Origin: CAYZEZ01 sp964477295
Lineage (GTDB): Bacteria; Bacteroidota; Bacteroidia; Bacteroidales; SM23-62
DNA length: 40,524 nucleotides
Assembly (NCBI GenBank): GCA_964477295.1
Contig: CAYZEZ010000007.1
Location: 1 to 40,524 of the forward strand
Direction: 5' to 3'
Position numbers and translations under genes: made by a program
The notes under the pieces: generated by a model
Databases searched by the model: none
Told to the model about the DNA's origin: nothing
What the model saw: only the letters and a program-made list of their open reading frames with translations
In this document: positions 15,660-22,953 of the stretch, one piece after another
Layout of the letters: each line of letters opens with the position of its first letter
Numbering within the stretch: the stretch's first letter is position 1

Positions 15660-17102
15660 GTACCTGAATATGATCTTATCGTATATGATCAGGAGTAAGC
15701 CGGTGGTGATCCCTATGCCCAGCAAAATAAATCCAAACCGGGAAGGATAGTAGTTTAACCATAAATAATCTGTAAGCGATGAAGGGTCCAGACCCATCAC
15801 TTCAGCGGCTCGCTGATAATAATCATTCAGGGTGAACTGATCGGAAACTGCAGGCATGTTAACGTTCCATTTTTCCAGTTCCCTGGCTAGCAGTGAAAAC
15901 TTGTCGGCGGTGACCTCATAAACACGTCCCGATATTAAACCGCCGATGAAATTACCAATAGCCATGGGAATGAAGTTTGAACCCATATACAAAGCGGCTT
16001 TGTCACGTGGTGCAATCCGGCTGATATATTCCAGGATTTTAGGCGAGTAGGCCATTTCGCCAAAGGCAAAGATCATGATGGCAAGCAGGAGGATCCAGCC
16101 ATTGTTGGTAAGGAAAGCAAGAGTCAGGCCGGTGGTATTCACAAGGAATCCAATGATCATTGTGTTGATTGGTTTATATCGCGACACGATCGCTGAAATG
16201 ATCACCTGGAAGAGGATGATAAAAAACGGAGCCATGGTAATGAACTTCTCCGCTGAAATCACACCGTCAGTATTACTGATGGCCCTGGCAATTCCCGGGA
16301 ATACCGATCCTATCGACTGAGTGATCACTGTAGTGTCGTGCCATTGGTCAATAAAAACCGGGAGACTGTAGAAAAACTGCCAGTAAACGGTCCAGCCACC
16401 GATGATGATAATCAGGAAAAGCAACAGTTTTATGTCTTTCAGTGCCGTGTAAACATTGACAAAAACCATTTTGATCGCCTGTCCCAGCGGCTCGGATTGT
16501 TCAGATTTATCAGAGTCTTTGTAGAAAATCAGCAATATCACAATGTTAACCAGGATGGTCCCGGATGACATAATAAAAATATACTGCCAGTTCATTTCCC
16601 TGAGCTCTGATGCCACCAGGGGACCAATAAGCCCGCCAATGTTTACAATCATATAGAAAATGCCAAAACCAATGGAAGCTGTTTTTTCATTGGTGGTCTT
16701 TGCAATGGTGGCTGAGATAACTGGTTTAAACAGGGCTGCACCGATAGCTACATAGAAAAAAGTGAGAAAAATGGCAGCAAAAGAAGAAACGAGACCCATC
16801 ACAAAGTATCCCGTTGAAAGGATTACAAAGGCAATGAACAGTACCTTTTTATAACCGAATTTATCGGCGATTGATCCGGTTATGATAGGTAAAAAGTACA
16901 GGATAGCATTCACAATACCCATGACCAGGCCTTTTTCCACCTGTGTGAATCCAAGGGCTCCTGTATCCTGCGAACCGGTCAGGTACAAGGCAAGGAGGTT
17001 GAATATTCCATAGTATGCCCAGCGTTCGAAAAGCTCGAGCGTATTGGCCGACCAAAAAGTTTTTGGATATTGTCTGATTACACCTGCAATTCTACTACCC
17101 AT
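15654..17102 (-). CDS. POT/PTR-like MFS transporter
   Basis: A 482-residue polytopic protein. The N-terminus ELFERWAYYGIFNLLALYL matches the proton-coupled oligopeptide transporter signature (ExxERxxYYG). The MFS loop motif GSIADKFGYKKVLFIAF follows at about residue 76, and the POT-like helix GFGIFYMIVNIGGLIGPLVAS at about 144. The central region (about 210-310) is longer than in plain MFS proteins, and a C-terminal loop near 400-450 is hydrophilic. The likely function is proton-driven uptake of di/tripeptides or related small molecules; POT-like Bacteroidetes paralogues are not all peptide transporters. It is convergent with the ABC permease and probably monocistronic. Confidence 0.85.
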   Translation of the reverse strand: MGSRIAGVIRQYPKTFWSANTLELFERWAYYGIFNLLALYLTGSQDTGALGFTQVEKGLVMGIVNAILYFLPIITGSIADKFGYKKVLFIAFVILSTGYFVMGLVSSFAAIFLTFFYVAIGAALFKPVISATIAKTTNEKTASIGFGIFYMIVNIGGLIGPLVASELREMNWQYIFIMSSGTILVNIVILLIFYKDSDKSEQSEPLGQAIKMVFVNVYTALKDIKLLLFLIIIIGGWTVYWQFFYSLPVFIDQWHDTTVITQSIGSVFPGIARAISNTDGVISAEKFITMAPFFIILFQVIISAIVSRYKPINTMIIGFLVNTTGLTLAFLTNNGWILLLAIMIFAFGEMAYSPKILEYISRIAPRDKAALYMGSNFIPMAIGNFIGGLISGRVYEVTADKFSLLARELEKWNVNMPAVSDQFTLNDYYQRAAEVMGLDPSSLTDYLWLNYYPSRFGFILLGIGITTGLLLIIYDKIIFRYR

Positions 17103-17181
17103 CTGGAAAATGAGATCTTATAATTTTGGTCAAGTATAGGCAAAATTTATTATATATCATAAGAGGATTGTTAACATGTAG

Positions 17182-17253
17182 ATCCCGGATCAGGTCCGGG
17201 ATGACTCACTTGTGATCATGAACTTGCCTGCCGGAAGTGCAGGCAGGCAAGTT
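17182..17253. repeat. Two REP-like palindromes
   Basis: ATCCCGGA-tcagg-TCCGGGAT (17182-17202) is a perfect 8-bp hairpin of the dispersed 'gatcccggatcaggtccgggatgac' type seen in many bacterial genomes. It is followed by AACTTGCCTGCC-N9-GGCAGGCAAGTT (17221-17253), a perfect 12-bp stem. Both lie in the gene-free spacer upstream of the POT gene and downstream of the DUF3267 gene. Confidence 0.8.
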
Positions 17254-17317
17254 TCAGGATTTTTTCAGCAAATCAGGAGATCCCAAACATTATTCAGGAT
17301 GGCTATGCTCTCGTTTT

Positions 17318-17947
17318 TTATGTTTTCCTGTAGTAAAAATACGACATACGATTGTCTACATCATCAAAGGAATAGATCTCCTTATCGCGATGGGTATCGT
17401 AATAACTCAGCAGGGCAAAATCGCCAATGCACATGGTGGTATGAAAAATAATGACTGAAATATAGGTATAACTGGCAACTCCTGGTACAAAAAGGAAACC
17501 GGCCAGGTTCAACAGAGTAATAATGATAAAGGGTGAAAGGGCCAGGACATAAAACCCTGTCTTCTGTGTTACGAACTTATCAGCTACAGCATAAAATGCA
17601 AATTGCTTTAGTTCGGCCCCAAACCTGATCTTCCTGGCACCAAGCAGAAAATAGACTATTCCATGAATGATTTCATGGATTGGTATTATGGCGGTAAATG
17701 AAATGATAATCCCATATCCGTATTGCTTTAAAACAGACAGTATCGACCTGCCACGACCAATTACCCCTATCAGCAATGCCCCCAATAGCATGGCCAGCAT
17801 GGCCAGCAGGCAGAGATAAAAGAACCGCATGGGTCGGGATTGTTTGCGGATGTAATTGCTTGCAAAATCCAGTACCCGGTCATAGGAAAGCTTGTCGAGT
17901 AATTCGAATTGCGGATTATTTTTTATTTCCTCAACTGTCGGCTTCAT
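17318..17947 (-). CDS. DUF3267 zincin-like membrane protein
   Basis: 209 residues with about four membrane helices. A zinc-protease motif H91-E-I-I-H95-G is buried at the end of the second helix pair, and a conserved CIGDFALLSYYD (Asp176) follows the last helix, as in the DUF3267 / site-2-protease-like family. The Bacillus relatives are poorly characterised, and proteolytic activity is assumed from the motif only. The start is 6 bp after the serpin stop, so it is co-transcribed with the serpin and TPR genes. A membrane metalloprotease next to a protease inhibitor suggests a proteolysis-control module, an inference from context. Confidence 0.85.
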   Translation of the reverse strand: MKPTVEEIKNNPQFELLDKLSYDRVLDFASNYIRKQSRPMRFFYLCLLAMLAMLLGALLIGVIGRGRSILSVLKQYGYGIIISFTAIIPIHEIIHGIVYFLLGARKIRFGAELKQFAFYAVADKFVTQKTGFYVLALSPFIIITLLNLAGFLFVPGVASYTYISVIIFHTTMCIGDFALLSYYDTHRDKEIYSFDDVDNRMSYFYYRKT

Positions 17948-17953
17948 AATAAC

Positions 17954-19204
17954 CTATCCATTATCGGGTGGATGAACCAATCGACCCATAAAGATAATGC
18001 TCCTGGTGGATAAATCTGTAATGAAGTAAAGAAATGGATGGTCAGCGGTGAACCGGATTGTTTCTTCTTCATAGGCCGATTTAAGGGCCATGATCACGGC
18101 CGTTGCAGCTGCCGCTTCTGTGCCGGTTTCATTCACCTCAATGAAGGCCTTGTGCAGTACGTCATCAATGGTAAGGTCAGTCTGACCTGTTATCCCGGAG
18201 AAGTCAGCATCATTGCTGAAGGCTTCTTTCATTCCTAATTGCTCAAGCATATCTTTCAGTTCAAATTCGCTTTGGAGAGTAAAACGTGGAATGGCAATCT
18301 CCACTTTTTCTCTTCTGAAGCCGTTCCTGATAACGTCTAACCGGTTAATAGTTAGTACATTGCTCACCAGTCTCCATCCGTCTGTTTCTTTTGGAAGCAG
18401 GATGATCATGCTGTTCTTTTCCCCTTTGTACAGCAACCTGACGGCCTGAACTTCTTTATCTTCATAATATTCAATCATCTCTTTTTGATGCATAAAATCA
18501 GTTTTCACACTGATATCCGGGGAGACATGAAAAACAGATGGCGACGTCTTATTTTTATCAAATGGATCTGTCCAGTTCCCGTTAAAATAGACGGCATTGG
18601 TTATGATCAGCCGGGTAAGTTCATTTAAAATCCCTTCAGGTATAAGGTTCCGGATTTTATTATTGGTTTGTTTCTCAACCCAATTATTTATCTTTTTGCG
18701 ACTATTCTCCTGCTCTGCGAATGACTTGAAAGATACATTTTCAACCTGTGCGGAATAATATGCAGCGCCCAATTCGATAAATTCGGGCAAGATTTTATAA
18801 TTCTCCTGGACCCATAATCCGTTGGCAATTTTTAATTCGGTGCCTTTTTCCTGGCTGGCCTGGGTGAGGCTATCCATAAAATTCCGGAAAGCAGCATGAA
18901 GAGATGATTGATCTGCTGGAAAATTTAAGGCATAACTCATTTCCCGGGCGGTATTTTTTTTTGCACCTGCATAGGCGATGGCTAATGCTGAAGAAATGCT
19001 AACCGGCGAAAAGACCATGTTTTCCTTATCTTTTCCCAGTTTCTTGAACAGGTCGATGGCAAAATCATTACCTGCATCAGCCAGGTCAGCAATTGTATAA
19101 TCCATGGCAGGGGTTTCCGTTGTTTTGGATACAGTTTGATTTCCCTTGCAGGTGAACAGGAGAAGGATACCGGTTATCAGGATAAATGGCAAAAAAGATT
19201 TCAT
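17954..19204 (-). CDS. Serpin-family protease inhibitor, lipoprotein
   Basis: 416 residues: a lipoprotein signal (hydrophobic stretch ending LLFTC, Cys19), a linker, and one full serpin domain (about 35-412). Family marks are VFSPVSISSALAIAYAGAKKNT, the shutter/breach region TNAVYFNGNWTDPFDK, and the end HPFLYFITDLSTRSIIFMGRL. The hinge reads ETGTEAAAAT (P17-P8), all small residues as in inhibitory serpins. Counting on gives P1 Lys375 and P1' Ser376 (MALKS), predicting trypsin- or plasmin-like targets. It is the second gene of a TPR-serpin-DUF3267 operon and probably tethered at the outer membrane to protect the cell from external or its own secreted proteases. Confidence 0.95.
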   Translation of the reverse strand: MKSFLPFILITGILLLFTCKGNQTVSKTTETPAMDYTIADLADAGNDFAIDLFKKLGKDKENMVFSPVSISSALAIAYAGAKKNTAREMSYALNFPADQSSLHAAFRNFMDSLTQASQEKGTELKIANGLWVQENYKILPEFIELGAAYYSAQVENVSFKSFAEQENSRKKINNWVEKQTNNKIRNLIPEGILNELTRLIITNAVYFNGNWTDPFDKNKTSPSVFHVSPDISVKTDFMHQKEMIEYYEDKEVQAVRLLYKGEKNSMIILLPKETDGWRLVSNVLTINRLDVIRNGFRREKVEIAIPRFTLQSEFELKDMLEQLGMKEAFSNDADFSGITGQTDLTIDDVLHKAFIEVNETGTEAAAATAVIMALKSAYEEETIRFTADHPFLYFITDLSTRSIIFMGRLVHPPDNG

Positions 19205-19251
19205 ACTATTTGATTTTTAAATGAACGAATTAAACAGGACAAAATTTCCGG

Positions 19252-20358
19252 TTATTCGATTTTGTTGATCTCAAAAACATGTGGATAGGCATTCGTTTCT
19301 TCGGCCATTTTATAATATTCCTTTGCCTTCTTTAAATTCCCCTTTTTTTCATAGTACCTGCTCATTCCCAAATAAGCATATGCCACAGTATAGCCCGCAT
19401 AGTCGCCAAATGTTTCTGCTTCTTTGATACCCTGGAGAAAATACCTTTTCGCTTTTTCCATGTTCCTGTTTTTCCCTTCCTCGTATAATCCGAGGTATAT
19501 CAATGCTTTCATTTTACTGAAACGATCCATTTTAATAAGTGAATCAATGTGGTTTCTGGCCAGGTCAAACTCTTCATTGACAATAAGCATTTCAATATAT
19601 TTTGCATAAAAGTAGCTGTTGTTGTGGAACGATGAATATAGCTGTTCTGCATAGGATAAAGCCTTTGGGTAATTATGTTCAAATCCGAGATAGATAATGA
19701 CCAGGAAATGCGAAGCTTCAACTTTCATAAAATAGGTATTCCTGAAGGCATAATCCAGCATTCTTAATCCCGATTCCTTATCTCCATTTTTAAAAAGCCG
19801 TGTAATTGGTTTGTAAACCGGATGGGCTTCCGGATAAGCTTCAATATAATAATTGTATAATCCCGTAAAAAAATAGAATTCATTAAATTGATCCTGCAGT
19901 TCAAATGCTTTCATCAATTGCCTGTAAACATCATTGAGATGCGGGAAGCACTTCATCGGGTGCCCGTTGTCAGCATAATACATAACCAGGAAACTTCTTG
20001 CTGCCAGATCGAAAAAGACCCCTTCTATATCCATTTTATCCTTTTCAAGAAACTTATCGGAGAGGGCTATTGACCTTTCAATATATTGAACAAACTGGTC
20101 GCTGATATCCCCGTCCTGGGGTACCGGAAAATTTTTCCAGTAAAGCTGCATCCCTTTATAAAATGGTATAGTCGGGTGGTCGGGATATAGAATCTGTAAA
20201 CTGTCGAGATAAAGATCCGATTCGTCGAACTCGTGGTTATAAATGTGGTTTATCCCTTTCCTTATGATCCTGGTTGCGACTGAATCATCGAGAAAGGCAG
20301 TTTGGTTAAATGCCTTCAGAGGAAGAAGTGCCAACAATATGAAGAATAAATTTCTCAT
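19252..20358 (-). CDS. TPR-containing secreted or periplasmic protein
   Basis: About 368 residues from the Met at 20358, which starts a clean signal peptide (MRNLFFILLALLPLKAFNQ). An in-frame ATG 12 codons upstream would give a poor signal. The rest is alpha-helical with TPR-like repeats (for example HEFDESDLYLDSLQILYPDHPTI, NYPKALSYAEQLYSS, MEKAKRYFLQGIKEAE, LKKAKEYYKMAEE), clearest near the C-terminus. No enzymatic domain is visible. It is the first gene of the operon with the serpin (47-bp gap) and DUF3267, so it may be a scaffold for that system; this is speculative. Confidence 0.8.
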   Translation of the reverse strand: MRNLFFILLALLPLKAFNQTAFLDDSVATRIIRKGINHIYNHEFDESDLYLDSLQILYPDHPTIPFYKGMQLYWKNFPVPQDGDISDQFVQYIERSIALSDKFLEKDKMDIEGVFFDLAARSFLVMYYADNGHPMKCFPHLNDVYRQLMKAFELQDQFNEFYFFTGLYNYYIEAYPEAHPVYKPITRLFKNGDKESGLRMLDYAFRNTYFMKVEASHFLVIIYLGFEHNYPKALSYAEQLYSSFHNNSYFYAKYIEMLIVNEEFDLARNHIDSLIKMDRFSKMKALIYLGLYEEGKNRNMEKAKRYFLQGIKEAETFGDYAGYTVAYAYLGMSRYYEKKGNLKKAKEYYKMAEETNAYPHVFEINKIE

Positions 20359-20415
20359 GAAACGATCATGAATAAATTTAATCAATTTATTCAATAATGG
20401 TGATGATTGAATCCT

Positions 20416-20472
20416 GCGCTCGCATTCCCCCGAGTACTCGGGGCGGGGTTAGCGAGCGCAAAAAAAAAAAAA
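20416..20472. repeat. Nested palindrome plus A13 tract
   Basis: The outer arms GCGCTCGC (20416-20423) and GCGAGCGC (20452-20459) enclose a perfect 16-nt palindrome CCCCGAGTACTCGGGG (20428-20443); thirteen A residues follow. It looks like a REP/MITE-like dispersed element or the base of a structured RNA. Confidence 0.75.
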
Positions 20473-20479
20473 TTATATA

Positions 20480-20542
20480 GGATCGAAGATTCCGCGCTAC
20501 TTGCGAGGAGCTTAAATCTTTAATGCAGGAATCGCCGGATCG
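20480..20542. repeat. Structured inverted-repeat element of unknown type
   Basis: GATC...GATTCC at the left end (from 20480) and GGAATC...GATC at the right end (to 20542) are inverted. Internal CGC/GCG and TTAAA/TTTAA pairs allow a branched fold. No ORF is present. With the palindrome just upstream, it fills the 286-bp gene-free spacer 20395-20680. Confidence 0.45.
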
Positions 20543-20602
20543 AATAAATTAATATCCGTTCCTGAGATTCCATTACAAAGTTCAGGTTTATTTATGCGAC
20601 AA

Positions 20603-20634
20603 ACAAAAAAAAGCTGTCGCTGTTCTGACAGCTT
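20603..20634 (-). terminator. Orphan minus-strand rho-independent terminator
   Basis: Read on the minus strand: AAGCTGTC, an 8-nt loop, GACAGCTT, then a run of eight T. It is a good intrinsic terminator, but the gene next to it (DUF3109) is on the opposite strand, so it ends no visible minus-strand gene. Confidence 0.65.
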
Positions 20635-20701
20635 CATAATTATTACATTTGTCGGGAATCACTAATGATCCTGAATCAGAATGAGCGGTAAGGTTAACTC
20701 A

Positions 20702-21283
20702 ATGTTCCAGGTCGATGATAAAATACTCAGTATGGAAATACTTGAGGAAAAATTTGTTTGCGATCTGAGAAAGTGCAAAGGCAACTGTTGCGTACTGGGT
20801 GCTTCAGGTGCTCCACTGGAAGAAGAGGAGGTGGAGCTCCTCAGGGTGGTCTTTCAAAAAATCAAACCATATCTCAGGCCGGAGGCTGTCAGGGCCATTG
20901 AACAACAAGGAACGGCAGTTATTGATCTGGATATGGAGTGGGTTACCCCGCTTATTAAAAACATGGAATGTGTATATGCCATTTTTGAGGATGGCATTGC
21001 CAGGTGCGCCATTGAAAAAGCTTTTGCAGACAAGGTTATTTCATTCAGGAAACCCGTTTCATGTCATATTTATCCTATCCGCATAAAGAAATATGAACAT
21101 TTCGATGCGGTTAATTACGACCGGCAGAAAATCTGTGAACCTGCCAGGGAGATGGGAAAGAAAGAAAATGTGCAGGTTTTTCGTTTTGTTGAGGATGCGA
21201 TAGTGAGAAAATATGGCAAGGCATTTATGTCAAAATTGAAGAGGATGGCCGTGGAGGTGCTAAAACAGCAAAAAGAGATTTAA
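20702..21283 (+). CDS. DUF3109 family cysteine-rich protein
   Basis: About 193 residues from the Met at 20702. An ATG seven codons upstream is also in frame, but the family normally begins near MxQxxDxxxSxxxxEExFxCDL, matching MFQVDDKILSMEILEEKFVCDL less the extra residues. Eight cysteines are visible: the cluster CDLRKCKGNCC, then MECVYAIF, GIARCAIEKAF, KPVSCHIYPIRIK and KICEPA. The spacing suggests a metal or iron-sulfur cluster, like YkgJ-type zinc/iron-chelating proteins, but the cofactor is unproven. It is a conserved cytosolic Bacteroidetes protein of unknown role and appears monocistronic. Confidence 0.9.
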   Translation: MFQVDDKILSMEILEEKFVCDLRKCKGNCCVLGASGAPLEEEEVELLRVVFQKIKPYLRPEAVRAIEQQGTAVIDLDMEWVTPLIKNMECVYAIFEDGIARCAIEKAFADKVISFRKPVSCHIYPIRIKKYEHFDAVNYDRQKICEPAREMGKKENVQVFRFVEDAIVRKYGKAFMSKLKRMAVEVLKQQKEI

Positions 21284-21364
21284 GGGCATATATCGGAAGA
21301 ATTTGCCCTCAAATAATATATTTATTTCAGAGGGCCGTAATCTGCACCCAGGCTCACACACATT

Positions 21365-21392
21365 CACCTGGTAAACAGTACCTTGCAACTTT
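21365..21392. repeat. Degenerate heptad array upstream of M20 peptidase gene
   Basis: Four 7-bp units (CACCTGG, TAAACAG, TACCTTG, CAACTTT) end 23 bp before the start codon at 21416. This is a weaker member of the heptad family. Confidence 0.5.
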
Positions 21393-21415
21393 TAATTTTA
21401 TAATACCAAATACCT

Positions 21416-22792
21416 ATGAATATCAAAGATTACATTGAAGAAAATAAGGATCGTTTTCTTGAGGAACTCTTCGAACTGATAAGGATCCCTTCTGTCAGTG
21501 CCAATCCTGACAGTAAGCCCGAAATGATAAGGACGGCCAATGCATTGAAAGAGTTTTTACTGGCAGCCGGAGCCGGGAAAGCTGAAGTGATTGAGACTGA
21601 GGGACAGCCGGTAATATATGGTGAAAAGATCGTCGATCGCCAGTTGCCTACAGTACTGGTATATGGCCATTACGATGTTCAACCCGCTGAGCCGCTCAAT
21701 TTATGGAAATCCAAACCCTTCGAACCGGAGATCAGGGAAGGAAAAATTTTTGCCAGGGGGGCCGATGATGACAAGGGACAATTGTTCATGCATTTTAAGG
21801 GTTTTGAATATATGGAAAGAACGGATTCCTTACCCTGCAATCTGAAGTTTATGATTGAAGGCGAGGAGGAGGTCGGTTCTCCAAGCCTGAAAGCATTTTG
21901 CATCAAAAATAAGGAAATGCTCAGTGCGGATATTATTCTTGTATCAGACACCACCATGATTGCTCCCGACATACCATCGATAACGGTTGGATTAAGAGGG
22001 CTCAGTTACATGGAGGTTGAAGTAACCGGACCTAACCGTGACCTTCATTCCGGATTGTATGGTGGTGCTGTTGCCAATCCTGCCAATGTTCTGGCCAAAA
22101 TGATTGCATCCCTCACCGATGAAAAAAATCGTATCGCTATTCCGGGTTTTTATGACGACGTTGTTGAATACAGCCAGAGTGAACGTGAAGAAATGGGCCG
22201 GGCTCCCTTCAGCCTGGAAGATTATAAAAGGGAGCTGGAGGTGGATTCGGTGATGGGAGAAGAGGGATTTACCACCATCGAACGCCTTGGTATCCGGCCA
22301 AGCCTCGATGTGAATGGGATATGGGGAGGATATACCGAGGAAGGTGCAAAGACTGTCCTGCCTGCAAAAGCATATGCCAAAATCTCCATGAGATTAGTCC
22401 CCAACCAGGATTCAAAAAAGATTGACAGGTTGTTTGAGGATCACTTTAAAGCGATCGCACCTGCCGGGGTGAAAATAAAGGTAACAGGTCTGTATGGGGG
22501 ACAGGGATACACTGCCCCAACAGACTCAATAGCATATAAGGCGGCCGGCAAGGCCCTGGAAATAGTCTTTGGCGTGAGACCAATTCCAACCAGGAGTGGT
22601 GGCAGTATTCCTATTATGGCTGATTTCGAGGAAGTTTTGGGATTGAAAACCATACTGATGGGATTCGGGCTGGAGAGTGATGCCATCCACTCACCCAACG
22701 AGAATTATCCCCTCGAACAATTTTACAAAGGCATTGAAGCAATTTCGTATTTTTACAAATACTTCGCTGAATTAATGGCCACATCCCGATAA
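21416..22792 (+). CDS. M20-family metallodipeptidase
   Basis: A 458-residue cytosolic di-zinc peptidase of the M20/M25/M40 group (CNDP/PepV-like). Ligands and catalytic residues are visible in order: His and Asp in VYGHYDVQP, bridging Asp in FARGADDDKGQ, catalytic Glu-Glu in EGEEEVGSPS, Asp in VSDTTM, and the last His in DAIHSPNENYP. The lid or dimerisation domain lies between about residues 190 and 380 (starting DLHSGLYGGAVANPANVL). The length is normal and there is no signal peptide. It hydrolyses dipeptides or short acylated amino acids for amino-acid supply. Monocistronic; a heptad array sits just upstream. Confidence 0.94.
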   Translation: MNIKDYIEENKDRFLEELFELIRIPSVSANPDSKPEMIRTANALKEFLLAAGAGKAEVIETEGQPVIYGEKIVDRQLPTVLVYGHYDVQPAEPLNLWKSKPFEPEIREGKIFARGADDDKGQLFMHFKGFEYMERTDSLPCNLKFMIEGEEEVGSPSLKAFCIKNKEMLSADIILVSDTTMIAPDIPSITVGLRGLSYMEVEVTGPNRDLHSGLYGGAVANPANVLAKMIASLTDEKNRIAIPGFYDDVVEYSQSEREEMGRAPFSLEDYKRELEVDSVMGEEGFTTIERLGIRPSLDVNGIWGGYTEEGAKTVLPAKAYAKISMRLVPNQDSKKIDRLFEDHFKAIAPAGVKIKVTGLYGGQGYTAPTDSIAYKAAGKALEIVFGVRPIPTRSGGSIPIMADFEEVLGLKTILMGFGLESDAIHSPNENYPLEQFYKGIEAISYFYKYFAELMATSR

Positions 22793-22848
22793 ATAGTTAA
22801 AGTTATTAATATTGACCTTTTCAACAGGGGGTTATCCTGGAATAAGTA

Positions 22849-22856
22849 TATCTTTG
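22849..22856 (+). promoter_or_regulatory. Bacteroidetes -7 promoter element of glnN
   Basis: TATCTTTG matches TAnnTTTG exactly, predicting a start near 22863 and an approximately 90-nt leader that contains the hairpin at 22898-22916. No sigma-54 site is visible here. Confidence 0.45.
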
Positions 22857-22895
22857 CCATAAGATTGTGTGATAAACCTGGCAGATGACACATGG

Positions 22896-22922
22896 TACCA
22901 GGCAACTACTGCCTGGCAACAT
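22896..22922 (+). repeat. Heptad units forming a hairpin in the glnN leader
   Basis: Units TACCAGG, CAACTAC, TGCCTGG, CAACATA. The first and third create a perfect 7-bp stem CCAGGCA / TGCCTGG (22898-22904 and 22910-22916) with a 5-nt loop, 37 nt before the glnN ATG. Confidence 0.7.
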
Positions 22923-22953
22923 AAAAGAATTATAACCCTTTAATTATAAACAC

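Noticed and set aside
17212..17458. Plus-strand ORFs of 73-79 codons overlapping the DUF3267 3' end
   Set aside because: They start inside the REP-like palindrome and overlap a well-supported minus-strand gene.
22876..22894. CTGGCA-N8-ATGG as a second sigma-54 site before glnN
   Set aside because: The -12 half lacks the required GC at ten-base spacing from GG; a TAnnTTTG element upstream is the better promoter.
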